The notes under the pieces were generated by a model. That model saw only the letters and a program-made list of their open reading frames with translations. It was not told the DNA's origin and did no database searches. Shown here one piece after another: positions 1 through 8,934 of a stretch of 36,852 nucleotides of DNA. The translations under genes were made by a program, and so were the position numbers. The stretch's first letter is position 1, and each line of letters opens with the position of its first letter. Source of the stretch: Clostridiales bacterium (GTDB lineage: Bacteria; Bacillota; Clostridia; Saccharofermentanales; Saccharofermentanaceae); the NCBI GenBank assembly GCA_024691135.1, contig JAILNZ010000101.1, positions 1-36,852 on the forward strand, given 5' to 3'.

Positions 1-807
1 TTCGATAGAACAGAGGTGGAAGAATCCCTCCCTGTCGCGGGTATTATCGGGTCTTTGATCCTTCGGAAGACGCGTTGCTATCTCCATTGCGACAAGCTGG
101 GAATTGATCATCTTGCCGTAGGCTTCGCCCGGATGGACATTAAGTCCGTTTACGGTTATGACCGCTGAAGCAGCATTGAAGTTCTCGTAGGATATCTCTC
201 CTAATCTTCCGCCGTCGACGGTATATGCGGGACCTGATCCGAATCTCTCAGTATCAAAGAACATGATCCCTTCGCCGATCTCCTCGTCAGGCGTGAAAGC
301 GATCCTGATATCGCCGTGACGTATATCCTTATTGGTCATGAAATATTCCGCCATCGCCATGATCTCTGCTATGCCGGACTTATCGTCGGAACCTAAAAGA
401 GTCGTTCCGTCCGTCGTGACGAGCGTCTTTCCCTTATAGAGCAAAAGCTCGGGAAACATCGCAGGGCTTAGGATCTTCCCTTTGGACAAGGTGATGTCAC
501 CGCCGTCATAATCAAATATCACCTGCGGTCTTATGTTCTCACCTGAAGCCTCAGGCGACGTATCCATATGCGCGATAAAACCGGTCGATGGAAGATCATC
601 TCCCGCGTTTGACCTTATGAGGGCATAGACATAGCAATGCTCTTCATCGAAAAAGATATCGTCCTTCGGTATTCCCATGGAAAGGAGCTCAGTAACGAGG
701 ATCTTCGCGAGTTCAAACTGACCTTCCGTGCTCGGATGAGTTCCGGTCGTCTCACTCGAAGAAGTCCCGACCCTGATGTATCTAAAAAATCTCTCAAGCG
801 TCTTCAT
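1..807 (-). CDS. pepT: Peptidase T (tripeptide aminopeptidase, M20 family), 3' part outside window
   Basis: Reverse-strand frame open to the window edge (absent from ORF track because no stop): MKTLERFFRYIRVGTSSSETTGTHPSTEGQFELA...TGFIAHMDTSPEASGENIRPQV...LLGSDDKSGIAEIM...FTPDEEIGEG, typical PepT motifs. Confidence 0.93.
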   Translation of the reverse strand, partial: MKTLERFFRYIRVGTSSSETTGTHPSTEGQFELAKILVTELLSMGIPKDDIFFDEEHCYVYALIRSNAGDDLPSTGFIAHMDTSPEASGENIRPQVIFDYDGGDITLSKGKILSPAMFPELLLYKGKTLVTTDGTTLLGSDDKSGIAEIMAMAEYFMTNKDIRHGDIRIAFTPDEEIGEGIMFFDTERFGSGPAYTVDGGRLGEISYENFNAASAVITVNGLNVHPGEAYGKMINSQLVAMEIATRLPKDQRPDNTRDREGFFHLCSIE

Positions 808-809
808 CT

Positions 810-2348
810 TCAGTTCCTGACATACATATTTACGAGATAATTACCGTCAGGCGAAGGATACTTGACATAAAGGGTATAGTTGTTATTCATGAGGAAAGTA
901 TTGACCGCGTCTTCTCCTTCTGCCAATCCGTCTTCTCCGGTCTCGGGGAGGAAAGCAAAAACGACCACGTCAGGCACCTGATTTTTTACATATTGCAACT
1001 GCTCGTCAAACATCTCCGACCTGAACTTGTTCGGGGCATAGAACATCCTTCCCGAAGGACCTCCCGGAAGGGCCGCATCATATATGGGCTGGGTCAGAGC
1101 GCCCAGGAAGAGATATCTTGCGTCAGGATGAGCTTTTCCGTATTCTTCGATCTTTGTCTCGTAATCCTGTTTTTCGAAAGGTATGAAAGGGTTAATGAAA
1201 GATACCGCGATGACCGATGCGAGGAACAGAGCAGCGAGGATGACAGACAGGGGAAAGACGATCTTCTTTGAACTTAAGATCTCGGTAATGCTCTCCGAAG
1301 CCGTATTCGTGCCGTAGAGGAAGAGGATCAGAAAGATCACGTAGACATATGTATTGGTGACAGAATATGTCAGAGCCAAAAACGTTATGATCCCCAGGAT
1401 GAACATGACGATCTTCTGATAACCGATCCTGTTTCTCATGACATCCTTAAGGAGCGCGAGAACGCAAAGGATCAGGAAGACTGTGATGCTGATCTTTCCC
1501 GCCACGGAAACACTGCCGGACATGAGATAGATGCCGCCAAAGCCCGAACCGTAGGAAAGATTGAAAGAGATATAGTCATCGACGAATGCGCCGAAGCTCC
1601 CGTTGATCTCCATGACCGTAAGGACAGGTAAAGTAATGGTCGCGATACCTGCCAGGAAGATGCCCGAGGACTTAAAGAAAGGTGCTGACTTTTTCTTTAT
1701 TATGAGCCAGAGGAAATAGCATCCGACAAAGGCCAGGTAGAAGAAACATACATTGAGCTTTATCATGAACACGAGTCCGCAGAGGACTCCTATGATATAG
1801 AGCGATCTTAAGGGGATGATATAAGTTCCCTTTTTCGAAAACATGGTGCCTTTTAAGAAGAGGTATCCCGAGATGCAAAGTGCGGCAAAGATGAAATTAT
1901 CAGGCTTTGCTCCCGAAGCGAAGATGTTAACGTCGGTGACAAAGACAGAGCTAATCCCCATAAGGAGGACCGTGCTGAGAAGTGCCCCCTCCTTCGTAAG
2001 CTTGAGACCGGATATCTTGTATAGGAAGACGAATCCCAGGGAATCTATGACCGCACTTAAGATCCAGATGCCGATATCATGCTTTCCGGCGAGGATGTAG
2101 CCGATAAAGAGGATGACGTATGTGAGAGGTCCCTTATGATCGAACAGATCCTTATAAGGAAGCGATCCCTTCGTCATTCCTTTGACGATCATCTTGTAGC
2201 AGACTTCGTCATAGCTGAATATATATCTGTAGAGCGGGGAAAACGGGCAAATGAAGAAAGTAAGGATAAATACGGCTAAGGTAATTACCGAGATATTGAT
2301 GATCTCGCTTTTCCTGACTTCGTCTTTTCCTATAACATTCCCGCTCAT
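810..2348 (-). CDS. Polytopic membrane protein, GT39/ArnT-like glycosyltransferase family
   Basis: 512 aa, many TM segments; early loop YSYDEVCYKMIVKGMTKGSLPYKDLFDHKGPLTY resembles the D/E-containing first loop of GT-C glycosyltransferases. Confidence 0.7.
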   Translation of the reverse strand: MSGNVIGKDEVRKSEIINISVITLAVFILTFFICPFSPLYRYIFSYDEVCYKMIVKGMTKGSLPYKDLFDHKGPLTYVILFIGYILAGKHDIGIWILSAVIDSLGFVFLYKISGLKLTKEGALLSTVLLMGISSVFVTDVNIFASGAKPDNFIFAALCISGYLFLKGTMFSKKGTYIIPLRSLYIIGVLCGLVFMIKLNVCFFYLAFVGCYFLWLIIKKKSAPFFKSSGIFLAGIATITLPVLTVMEINGSFGAFVDDYISFNLSYGSGFGGIYLMSGSVSVAGKISITVFLILCVLALLKDVMRNRIGYQKIVMFILGIITFLALTYSVTNTYVYVIFLILFLYGTNTASESITEILSSKKIVFPLSVILAALFLASVIAVSFINPFIPFEKQDYETKIEEYGKAHPDARYLFLGALTQPIYDAALPGGPSGRMFYAPNKFRSEMFDEQLQYVKNQVPDVVVFAFLPETGEDGLAEGEDAVNTFLMNNNYTLYVKYPSPDGNYLVNMYVRN

Positions 2349-2366
2349 ATTCTATTCTCCTGAAGA

Positions 2367-2840
2367 TCATTCCTCCAAAGGAGGATTGGTGACGAGGCAG
2401 ATAAAGCTCGTTATTATCATAAGGACTGCGGCGCCCGCGAGGACATAGAAGCCGTAATAGTTCGATACAGTCCTTGTATATTCGAGATTGTCGAGATTTG
2501 TCGCGCCCACTTCCTTGAAGAGTTCCGCGAACTTATTGGCCGTATGTTCAAGATGACCGTTTGCCGCGGAAAGCAGTACCAGCTTCACGCCGATCAGAAT
2601 GCCTGCGATCGTGCCTATCCAGGGTGAATATCTGCAGTGACGTCCGAGTGATAAGAGGATGCCCATAACGGCAAGTAAGATAAGGCCCACTCCTATGACA
2701 GAAGGCATAAGTCCGGTATATGAAACATCGGTCTTCTTCCCTGTAATGACCTCGATCTTCTGACAAGGTACGACTATCGCAACAAGTGTAACAACACACG
2801 CAAAAAGGAATAGGAGCCTTCCAACTGTCCCCTTTATCAT
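2367..2840 (-). CDS. Small integral membrane protein of unknown function (about 4 TM)
   Basis: 157 aa hydrophobic ORF, lies in the same strand/run as the upstream gene. Confidence 0.6.
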   Translation of the reverse strand: MIKGTVGRLLFLFACVVTLVAIVVPCQKIEVITGKKTDVSYTGLMPSVIGVGLILLAVMGILLSLGRHCRYSPWIGTIAGILIGVKLVLLSAANGHLEHTANKFAELFKEVGATNLDNLEYTRTVSNYYGFYVLAGAAVLMIITSFICLVTNPPLEE

Positions 2841-2939
2841 ACTCTAAACCTCCCAAACGCTCACAACCGTTCATATCCATCATATCATTGTTTTTGTAAA
2901 CATCAAACGATTACGGCATAATGTCATATGTTTGTATTA

Positions 2940-2969
2940 TTGACAAGAGAATTCTTAATGGAGTATAAT
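2940..2969 (+). promoter_or_regulatory. Sigma70/SigA-type promoter for tRNA-Pro
   Basis: TTGACA (2940-2945), 18-nt spacer, TATAAT (2964-2969), directly upstream of the tRNA. Confidence 0.85.
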
Positions 2970-2983
2970 TTCATAGCAAAAAT

Positions 2984-3059
2984 CGAGGCGTAGCGCAGTC
3001 GGTAGCGTACGTGCTTAGGGAGCATGGGGTCGCAGGTTCAAGTCCTGTCGCCTCGACCA
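2984..3059 (+). tRNA. tRNA-Pro(AGG), CCA encoded
   Basis: Cloverleaf folded by hand: acceptor CGAGGCG/CGCCTCG, anticodon stem CGTGC/GCATG with loop TTAGGGA (anticodon AGG at 3017-3019), T-stem GCAGG/CCTGT with TTCAAGT loop, A73, CCA. Confidence 0.93.
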
Positions 3060-3066
3060 GCAAAGC

Positions 3067-3096
3067 AAAAAGGGTGTCCAATGTGACACCCTTTTT
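3067..3096 (+). terminator. Intrinsic terminator, probably bidirectional
   Basis: AAAAAGGGTGTC-caatgt-GACACCCTTTTT; A/T tracts on both sides, between tRNA (+) and the convergent TerB gene (-). Confidence 0.88.
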
Positions 3097-3122
3097 CATT
3101 TCCGGATATGAATTCCTATATC

Positions 3123-3857
3123 TTATGCGTTATTATTTCCGTTTCTTCCCGCCATGACGTTCGAGATCTGCTTCGCGTCAATGATCTTGGAAGATCCGCA
3201 GAAAGGACAGTTGGCACGGAGCATCGTGGAATCGAGTTCCATCTGGCCCGAGCAGTTAGGACAGGTCAGGTCGACGGAAACAACATTGTCGTCTTCCCTG
3301 GCAAATGAATAACCGGTCTTTCTTGCCACATAGTCCTTGAACATGCTGATGACTTTCTTCTCCTGGACCGTCACACCTCCGAGTCTCGCGATATTATCGA
3401 TATCGTTGACAAAAGAGATGAGTGCCGAAGGCTCGGCCTTATCAAGATATGATGTGACAGTGATGAACGATATCGCCTGATCGTTCATTATAGCCGATAC
3501 CTTTCCCTTCTCGGATGCCGGGATCGAAGCATCACTCATGATGCCTGCGGCGATCTTATCGAGTTCGATCTTCTCGTCTACCGAGATGATACCGTCGATC
3601 CTTGCGAGATAATAGCAAAGAGCGAGTTTTCCCAGAAGTGTATTAACATGTGTGGAATTAACTGTTCCCGACTGCTGAGCGGCCGGCTGATGAGCATAAG
3701 CCGCTTCCCTTGCCTGCTGTCTGCTTCCCATGATGTTTGCAACTACCGCTCCGGCTGCCGCTGCGCTTGCCGATGCGACTGCCGTATCTATAAGAGAATG
3801 AGAATGGCGGATCGGAACTCCTACCATCGTTCTTAAAAGCATTTTTCCAAGACCCAT
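3123..3857 (-). CDS. TerB-like domain protein with C-terminal zinc ribbon
   Basis: 244 aa; LARIDGIISVDEKIELDKIA resembles TerB acidic helices; C-terminal CPNCSGQMELDSTMLRANCPFCGS. Confidence 0.65.
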   Translation of the reverse strand: MGLGKMLLRTMVGVPIRHSHSLIDTAVASASAAAAGAVVANIMGSRQQAREAAYAHQPAAQQSGTVNSTHVNTLLGKLALCYYLARIDGIISVDEKIELDKIAAGIMSDASIPASEKGKVSAIMNDQAISFITVTSYLDKAEPSALISFVNDIDNIARLGGVTVQEKKVISMFKDYVARKTGYSFAREDDNVVSVDLTCPNCSGQMELDSTMLRANCPFCGSSKIIDAKQISNVMAGRNGNNNA

Positions 3858-3897
3858 ATCCTTCGTCTCCTTTGATCTTTCTGAATATATTATACAG

Positions 3898-3934
3898 AAG
3901 AAGGCCCGAAGTAAAAGATATCCCGGGCCTTCTT
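3898..3934 (-). terminator. Candidate terminator hairpin at the end of the Dlt-like operon
   Basis: 11-bp perfect inverted repeat AAGAAGGCCCG/CGGGCCTTCTT about 40 nt after the lipoprotein stop; T-tract weak on minus strand. Confidence 0.5.
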
Positions 3935-3973
3935 ACTCTCTGGTTTGACTTGTGATCAGGAATAATACGTTAT

Positions 3974-4549
3974 TTATTCCGCTGCGGTATAAGTAATAGA
4001 CTCAACCGTGCCGTCCTTGAAGATGAAGGACAGCTTTGTTCCGCCGTCGACTATCGTCATCGACGAATTGCCGTCGCCATCGATATTATAAGAGGAATAA
4101 AGTCCCCTTATGTCGTCTTCGGTCATTCCGATATATGCTCCCTCTGCCGTGTTTACGAGATCCGACTTGAGCTCGACGGATGATACGAGATCCCTGTCGC
4201 CGTCAGGATAAGTCCTTATGACAAAATCCGAATAGGTATATACCTTATCAAGTCCCTGGAAGGCACATGACTCGGCTTCAAAATAGCTCACCGGATCACC
4301 GAGGTCACTGATGAATGATGACGTATCCATGTCTATGGCAATTTCCTTGCCCTTGGCGACGAACTTGAGACTGGATGAGCTTTCCTGAGCTTTGCTCTCG
4401 GCTGCCCCTGAATTATCAGAAGCGACGGCTTCCGTGGCATCAGCTGCCTTTGACTCCTCACCTGAAGCGGTCTCTTCTCCATTGCATCCCGCAAAGCCCA
4501 TGACCATGATAAATGATATCAAAACTGCCGCGATCTTAAGTGGTTTCAT
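3974..4549 (-). CDS. Putative lipoprotein, last gene of Dlt-like operon
   Basis: 191 aa; signal peptide MKPLKIAAVLISFIMVMGFAGCNGEE with lipobox FAGC; low-complexity Ser/Ala/Glu linker then globular domain. Confidence 0.75.
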   Translation of the reverse strand: MKPLKIAAVLISFIMVMGFAGCNGEETASGEESKAADATEAVASDNSGAAESKAQESSSSLKFVAKGKEIAIDMDTSSFISDLGDPVSYFEAESCAFQGLDKVYTYSDFVIRTYPDGDRDLVSSVELKSDLVNTAEGAYIGMTEDDIRGLYSSYNIDGDGNSSMTIVDGGTKLSFIFKDGTVESITYTAAE

Positions 4550-5583
4550 TATTCTTCCTCCGTTATATTATTCATCTCTTCGATCATTTTATTATAAAGC
4601 TTGATCTTTTCCTCGTATATTTTGGTGTATTTCGGATCATTTCTGTGATCTTCAAGGCCGTAGTTATCCACAATATACTGTCCGAAGTATGAGGCTAGCT
4701 TTTCCGCCCCGTAGACATTCAGATGAAGTCCCGCATCATAGGTGTCATGAGACATATCAAGCCCGATCTCTTCGGAAAGCGGGATCATATTGATATATGT
4801 AAGGCCGTTTTCTTCGGCATATGAACTTACCTGCTCGTCCCATTCCGGATACCAGTACGGATACTCTATCGGAGCCTTGATCAGGATAAGCTCAATCCCC
4901 TCGTCCTTACACAGAGCCGTCATCTTGTCGAGATACATCATGGCGTTTTCGCCGAAGGAATAATCATCGAGCGGCATAGGATCAGGGAACTCACCCTGGG
5001 GCATGATGTCTGTCCTCAGGTAGTAGCCGTTTACGGTCACCGGCTCCTTTTCGAAAAGGAATTTAAAGTCGTCTGACGTAAGTTCCTGCCACCTCGAGTG
5101 GTACCGCAGTATCGGGAAGACATAGTCTATGAAATCCTCCTCTTCCGTCATCGACGCCTTGATGTCGTTGACCTTGGACATCGACCACTTCATGCCGTCT
5201 AATGTCATCCTGTTATATGCTTCTTTCTGGGGCTTATTATATTTGAGCGAGAGAACGTTGAAGACAACGACCTTCGGCTTCTCATATTTGAGGGTCTCTT
5301 CCAGGAGATAATAGGACTGCCAGATGAGCTGCTGGGAACTGCCTCTTATGTAGGACGTGATGCCGTATTCCTCCCAGAGCGTCATGGTCGAGAAATTCTC
5401 ATAGACCTCGCAGTCGCCGATAAATAGCACATCATGACCTTCCGTTTCCTTGTAATATTCTTCGATCATGGCGCCCTCGACGATCTTGCCCTGATATTTG
5501 GGCATGAGGAGCCTTTGAAGGAACCAAAGTCCCCCCGTAAGGAAGATTATTATCAATATTGAAGCAATGATCTTTTTCTTCAT
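4549..5583 (-). CDS. SGNH/GDSL-like (DltD/AlgJ-type) membrane-anchored protein, Cys at predicted nucleophile position
   Basis: N-terminal TM; block I-like HDVLFIGDCEVYENFS; C-terminal block DAGLHLNVYGAEKLA; sits directly downstream of MBOAT gene. Confidence 0.78.
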   Translation of the reverse strand: MKKKIIASILIIIFLTGGLWFLQRLLMPKYQGKIVEGAMIEEYYKETEGHDVLFIGDCEVYENFSTMTLWEEYGITSYIRGSSQQLIWQSYYLLEETLKYEKPKVVVFNVLSLKYNKPQKEAYNRMTLDGMKWSMSKVNDIKASMTEEEDFIDYVFPILRYHSRWQELTSDDFKFLFEKEPVTVNGYYLRTDIMPQGEFPDPMPLDDYSFGENAMMYLDKMTALCKDEGIELILIKAPIEYPYWYPEWDEQVSSYAEENGLTYINMIPLSEEIGLDMSHDTYDAGLHLNVYGAEKLASYFGQYIVDNYGLEDHRNDPKYTKIYEEKIKLYNKMIEEMNNITEEE

Positions 5584-5591
5584 AAGACTCC

Positions 5592-7169
5592 TCAGAACTG
5601 ATTATATATGAACTGTGTCATGTCATAGCCTGTACCATACGCTCCGAATACTATTACCCCCATTAAGAGCAGTGCCAGGAGCGAATATCTTAATGTGAAG
5701 GCATTGTCGGATATGACATGTCCTCTTTTGTTTTTGATGATGCTCACCGTAAGGATGATCACAAACGAGACGGCAAGTACAATATAATCCGCCGCCGTAA
5801 GACCGATCCCGAGAAGTGAACCGTCAGAGAATATCTTCAGGTTCACCTTCGTAAACATCGTTCCTATCATCTTAAACGTCAGAGGGACATTTCTGTAGCA
5901 GTCGAACATCCTTATCATGCTCATGAGAAGGATAGTCCTTACTATCTCGAAGATGCCGTACAAAGGCTTGTCCTTGACCTTGAACTTACCGTGGAACTTC
6001 GCGTACAAGGGCTCGAGTTCCTGGGACGCCATTATGACAACGTAGTTCATGAGACCCCATACGATGAAGTTCCATGCAGGTCCGTGCCACAGGCCAGTCG
6101 TAAACCACACGAGAAGCGACGCGAGATATACCGTAACGCGCTTGCCGATCTTCTGTCCCAGGTGTTCGCGTGACCACTTGGACAGCTTCAGCATCGGCGT
6201 GCAGACGGATACCGGATAGAAGATATAATCGGTGAACCAAGTGCCCATCGAGATGTGCCAGCGGTTCCAGTATTCCTTGATATTTTTCGAGAAGTACGGG
6301 AGGTTGAAGTTCTCTTTTACGTCGACCCCGAGGACCTTGGAGATACCTATGGTGATATCGATGCCGCCCGTGAAGTCGCAGTAGAGATCGAATGCGTAGA
6401 ACAGCATCGCGACGAAGACGAATGTGCCTTTATATGTATCTGTATCACCCGTAAGAGCGATCACGGCAGGAGCGATCCTGTTCGCGACGACGACCTTCTT
6501 GAAATAGCCCCAGATGATCCTCGTAAGGCCCGTGGAGATATTCTTCTCGAGTAACTTATGCTCGCCGAAAAGAGTCGGTGCCAGGTCATCATATCTGCAG
6601 ATCGGTCCCTGGACCAGGAGCGGGAAAAAAGATACGAAGAGCATCAGCTTAAAAGGATTTTTCTGAGGTGTCGTCTTGCCCCTGTAGACGTCTATTACGT
6701 AGCTGCACGTCTGGAACGTGTAATAAGAGATCGCGGCAGGGACTATGATGTTCATCTCCCTTATCTTTGAGCCGTCCTTGAGGAGCAGGTTTATGTTATC
6801 GATAACGAAGTTCGTGTACTTGGTAACGCAAAGGATACCGAGGGCGATTATAAGACCAATGATAAGGAATATCCTTTTTCGGGTCTTGGCCCTGCCTTTG
6901 ACTTCCTTCTTCTGTTCCTTGGTGATCTTATCCTTGTTCGAATCGATATATGCCTTTGTCTTAAGGTCGATCCTTCCCATCAGGATCGTGCATATATATG
7001 CGGCGAGGAAAGTTACGAAGATGAATATGAGATATCTCTTGTCCGCGGCAAAATAAAAACCGATGCTCGCGATAAGGAGCAGCGGCCACTGCGCCTTCTT
7101 CGGAAGCAGATAGTATAATACCGCAGGTATGATGACTGCGGCAATGAATCCCGCGGACGTGAATATCAT
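5592..7169 (-). CDS. MBOAT family O-acyltransferase (DltB/AlgI-like)
   Basis: 525 aa, polytopic; KEYWNRWHISMGTWFTDYIFYPV and TGLWHGPAWNFIVWG with the expected MBOAT His. Confidence 0.93.
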   Translation of the reverse strand: MIFTSAGFIAAVIIPAVLYYLLPKKAQWPLLLIASIGFYFAADKRYLIFIFVTFLAAYICTILMGRIDLKTKAYIDSNKDKITKEQKKEVKGRAKTRKRIFLIIGLIIALGILCVTKYTNFVIDNINLLLKDGSKIREMNIIVPAAISYYTFQTCSYVIDVYRGKTTPQKNPFKLMLFVSFFPLLVQGPICRYDDLAPTLFGEHKLLEKNISTGLTRIIWGYFKKVVVANRIAPAVIALTGDTDTYKGTFVFVAMLFYAFDLYCDFTGGIDITIGISKVLGVDVKENFNLPYFSKNIKEYWNRWHISMGTWFTDYIFYPVSVCTPMLKLSKWSREHLGQKIGKRVTVYLASLLVWFTTGLWHGPAWNFIVWGLMNYVVIMASQELEPLYAKFHGKFKVKDKPLYGIFEIVRTILLMSMIRMFDCYRNVPLTFKMIGTMFTKVNLKIFSDGSLLGIGLTAADYIVLAVSFVIILTVSIIKNKRGHVISDNAFTLRYSLLALLLMGVIVFGAYGTGYDMTQFIYNQF

Positions 7170-7175
7170 CGGTTA

Positions 7176-7406
7176 TCAGTCCTCATCCTCGATCTTTTTA
7201 ATGAGGGCATAAAGAGCCTTGGCTGAGTTGAAGTTCTCAGGGATTATCTCTTCTGCCGGAATGACGACATCGAATTCCTCGTTGATCTCGGAAATAACGG
7301 ATACGATATCAAAAGAATCGAGTATCTTATCGTCGATCAATGTCTCACATGTGTCAAAGTCAACATCCGGATGGAGGTCTTTCAGGATCTTGATGAGTTC
7401 TTCCAT
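7176..7406 (-). CDS. Acyl/peptidyl carrier protein (DltC-like)
   Basis: About 76 aa from MEELIKIL; phosphopantetheine site ...DDKILDSFDIVSVISEIN; SD AAAGGA upstream of ATG at 7406, so the ORF-track start at 7433 is probably too early. Confidence 0.88.
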   Translation of the reverse strand: MEELIKILKDLHPDVDFDTCETLIDDKILDSFDIVSVISEINEEFDVVIPAEEIIPENFNSAKALYALIKKIEDED

Positions 7407-7419
7407 TTTCTTTTTCCTT

Positions 7420-8934
7420 TCACATTGAAGCAAGTTTTTTTCTGTCGATCTTTCCGTTGGCCGTGAGGGGCAATCTGTCCAGCTTCTCGACCTTGTTCGG
7501 GATCATATATCTCGGGAGCTTGTCCTTAAGTACGGTTATGACTTCACCGGTCTCTATGTCTCCCGAATAGAAGAGCCGGATCTTGTCCTTCTCTTTGTCA
7601 TATACACAGCAGCAGTGTCTTATGCCTTCTATGTTATTGACGTTGACTTCTATCTCGCCAAGCTCGATCCTGTGACCCATATGCTTGATCTGATAGTCTT
7701 TTCTCGATACGAAGCAGAGTTCGCCCCTGCTGTTTCTCTTTCCTATATCACCCGTCCTGTAGATAAGTTCAGGATAAAGATCATTAAGCGGGTTTTGAAC
7801 GAATACTTCCCTTGTCTTTTCGAAGTTCTTATAGTATCCCATCGTAAGGGATGTTCCTACAACGCAGATCTCGCCTTCCTCACCGTCTTTACAAAGTTCG
7901 TTCTTCTCGTTAAGAAGAAGTATCCTCGTATTCCTGAACGGACCTCCGATCGGGACCGTATCGTCAAGGTCGAATTCGCGGTCGACCTTAAAGTAGCAGC
8001 ACATGCCCGTAGCTTCCGTAGGTCCGTAGAGATTGGTGAACCCGGCATTAGGAAGAGCCTCGCGCCATATATTGAGCTGCTTTATCGGGAAGACCTCGCT
8101 TCCGAATGCGATATTATCAAGATACTCCGGCTTTACCTTCTCGAAGGTCTTAAATGACGATATCATCGTGAGAGCCGACACTACCCAGCAGACGGTATTT
8201 ACCTTATGCTCGTTCAGGAATTCCACCAGCTTTACAGGAAACATAAAAAGCTGCTTGGGAACGATGACCGTCGTCGCGCCGAACTTCAGAGTCGGATAGA
8301 GCTCCTTGAGACAAGCATCAAAATAAAGCGGCGTCTGATTGGCAAATCTCGTCTCATGGTTAAATTCCAGGACCTCTGAGAGATTCTCGATATAATCGAT
8401 GACCGACCTGTGACATGCGACAACGCCCTTCGGAATACCTGTGGATCCTGACGTAAATACGATATAGATCGGGTCGGTATCTATCTGTTCATCCCTGATC
8501 TTGCCGAGCCTTTGATCATCGATAGCAGTCTTTATTGCCTCGTCATAAAGAATGACTTCTCCGTCATAATCCATCCCGCGGGAAAGTTCTGCCGTTTCCT
8601 CATCACATATCATGACTCTCGGCTTTAATGTCTGAAGGATAAGTTCCGTTCGAAACTTCGGCATCTCCTCGTCGATCGGTACATAGTAGCAGCCGCCGTA
8701 GACGCAGCCGAAGAATGCACTTACGGCATTCGGATGCTTTTTCATGAATACCACGACAGGCTCGGCGTAATAGCCCCTGATACTGAGGAGACTTCCTATC
8801 GCCCTGCTACTTTTATATAACTCCGCGAAGGTAAGATCGCTTTTGATATCCCCGTTCGAGAACGCGACCTTATCCGGATATTGAAGCACCGTCTTGTCGA
8901 GATACTCCATTACATTTCTTTGCTGCATGTTCAT
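7420..8934 (-). CDS. Stand-alone amino-acid adenylation enzyme (DltA-like, ANL superfamily)
   Basis: 504 aa; IVFTSGSTGIPKG (A3), NLYGPTEATG (A5), YRTGDIG (A7), QIKHMGHRIELGEIE (A8), NGKIDRKKL (A10). Confidence 0.93.
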   Translation of the reverse strand: MNMQQRNVMEYLDKTVLQYPDKVAFSNGDIKSDLTFAELYKSSRAIGSLLSIRGYYAEPVVVFMKKHPNAVSAFFGCVYGGCYYVPIDEEMPKFRTELILQTLKPRVMICDEETAELSRGMDYDGEVILYDEAIKTAIDDQRLGKIRDEQIDTDPIYIVFTSGSTGIPKGVVACHRSVIDYIENLSEVLEFNHETRFANQTPLYFDACLKELYPTLKFGATTVIVPKQLFMFPVKLVEFLNEHKVNTVCWVVSALTMISSFKTFEKVKPEYLDNIAFGSEVFPIKQLNIWREALPNAGFTNLYGPTEATGMCCYFKVDREFDLDDTVPIGGPFRNTRILLLNEKNELCKDGEEGEICVVGTSLTMGYYKNFEKTREVFVQNPLNDLYPELIYRTGDIGKRNSRGELCFVSRKDYQIKHMGHRIELGEIEVNVNNIEGIRHCCCVYDKEKDKIRLFYSGDIETGEVITVLKDKLPRYMIPNKVEKLDRLPLTANGKIDRKKLASM

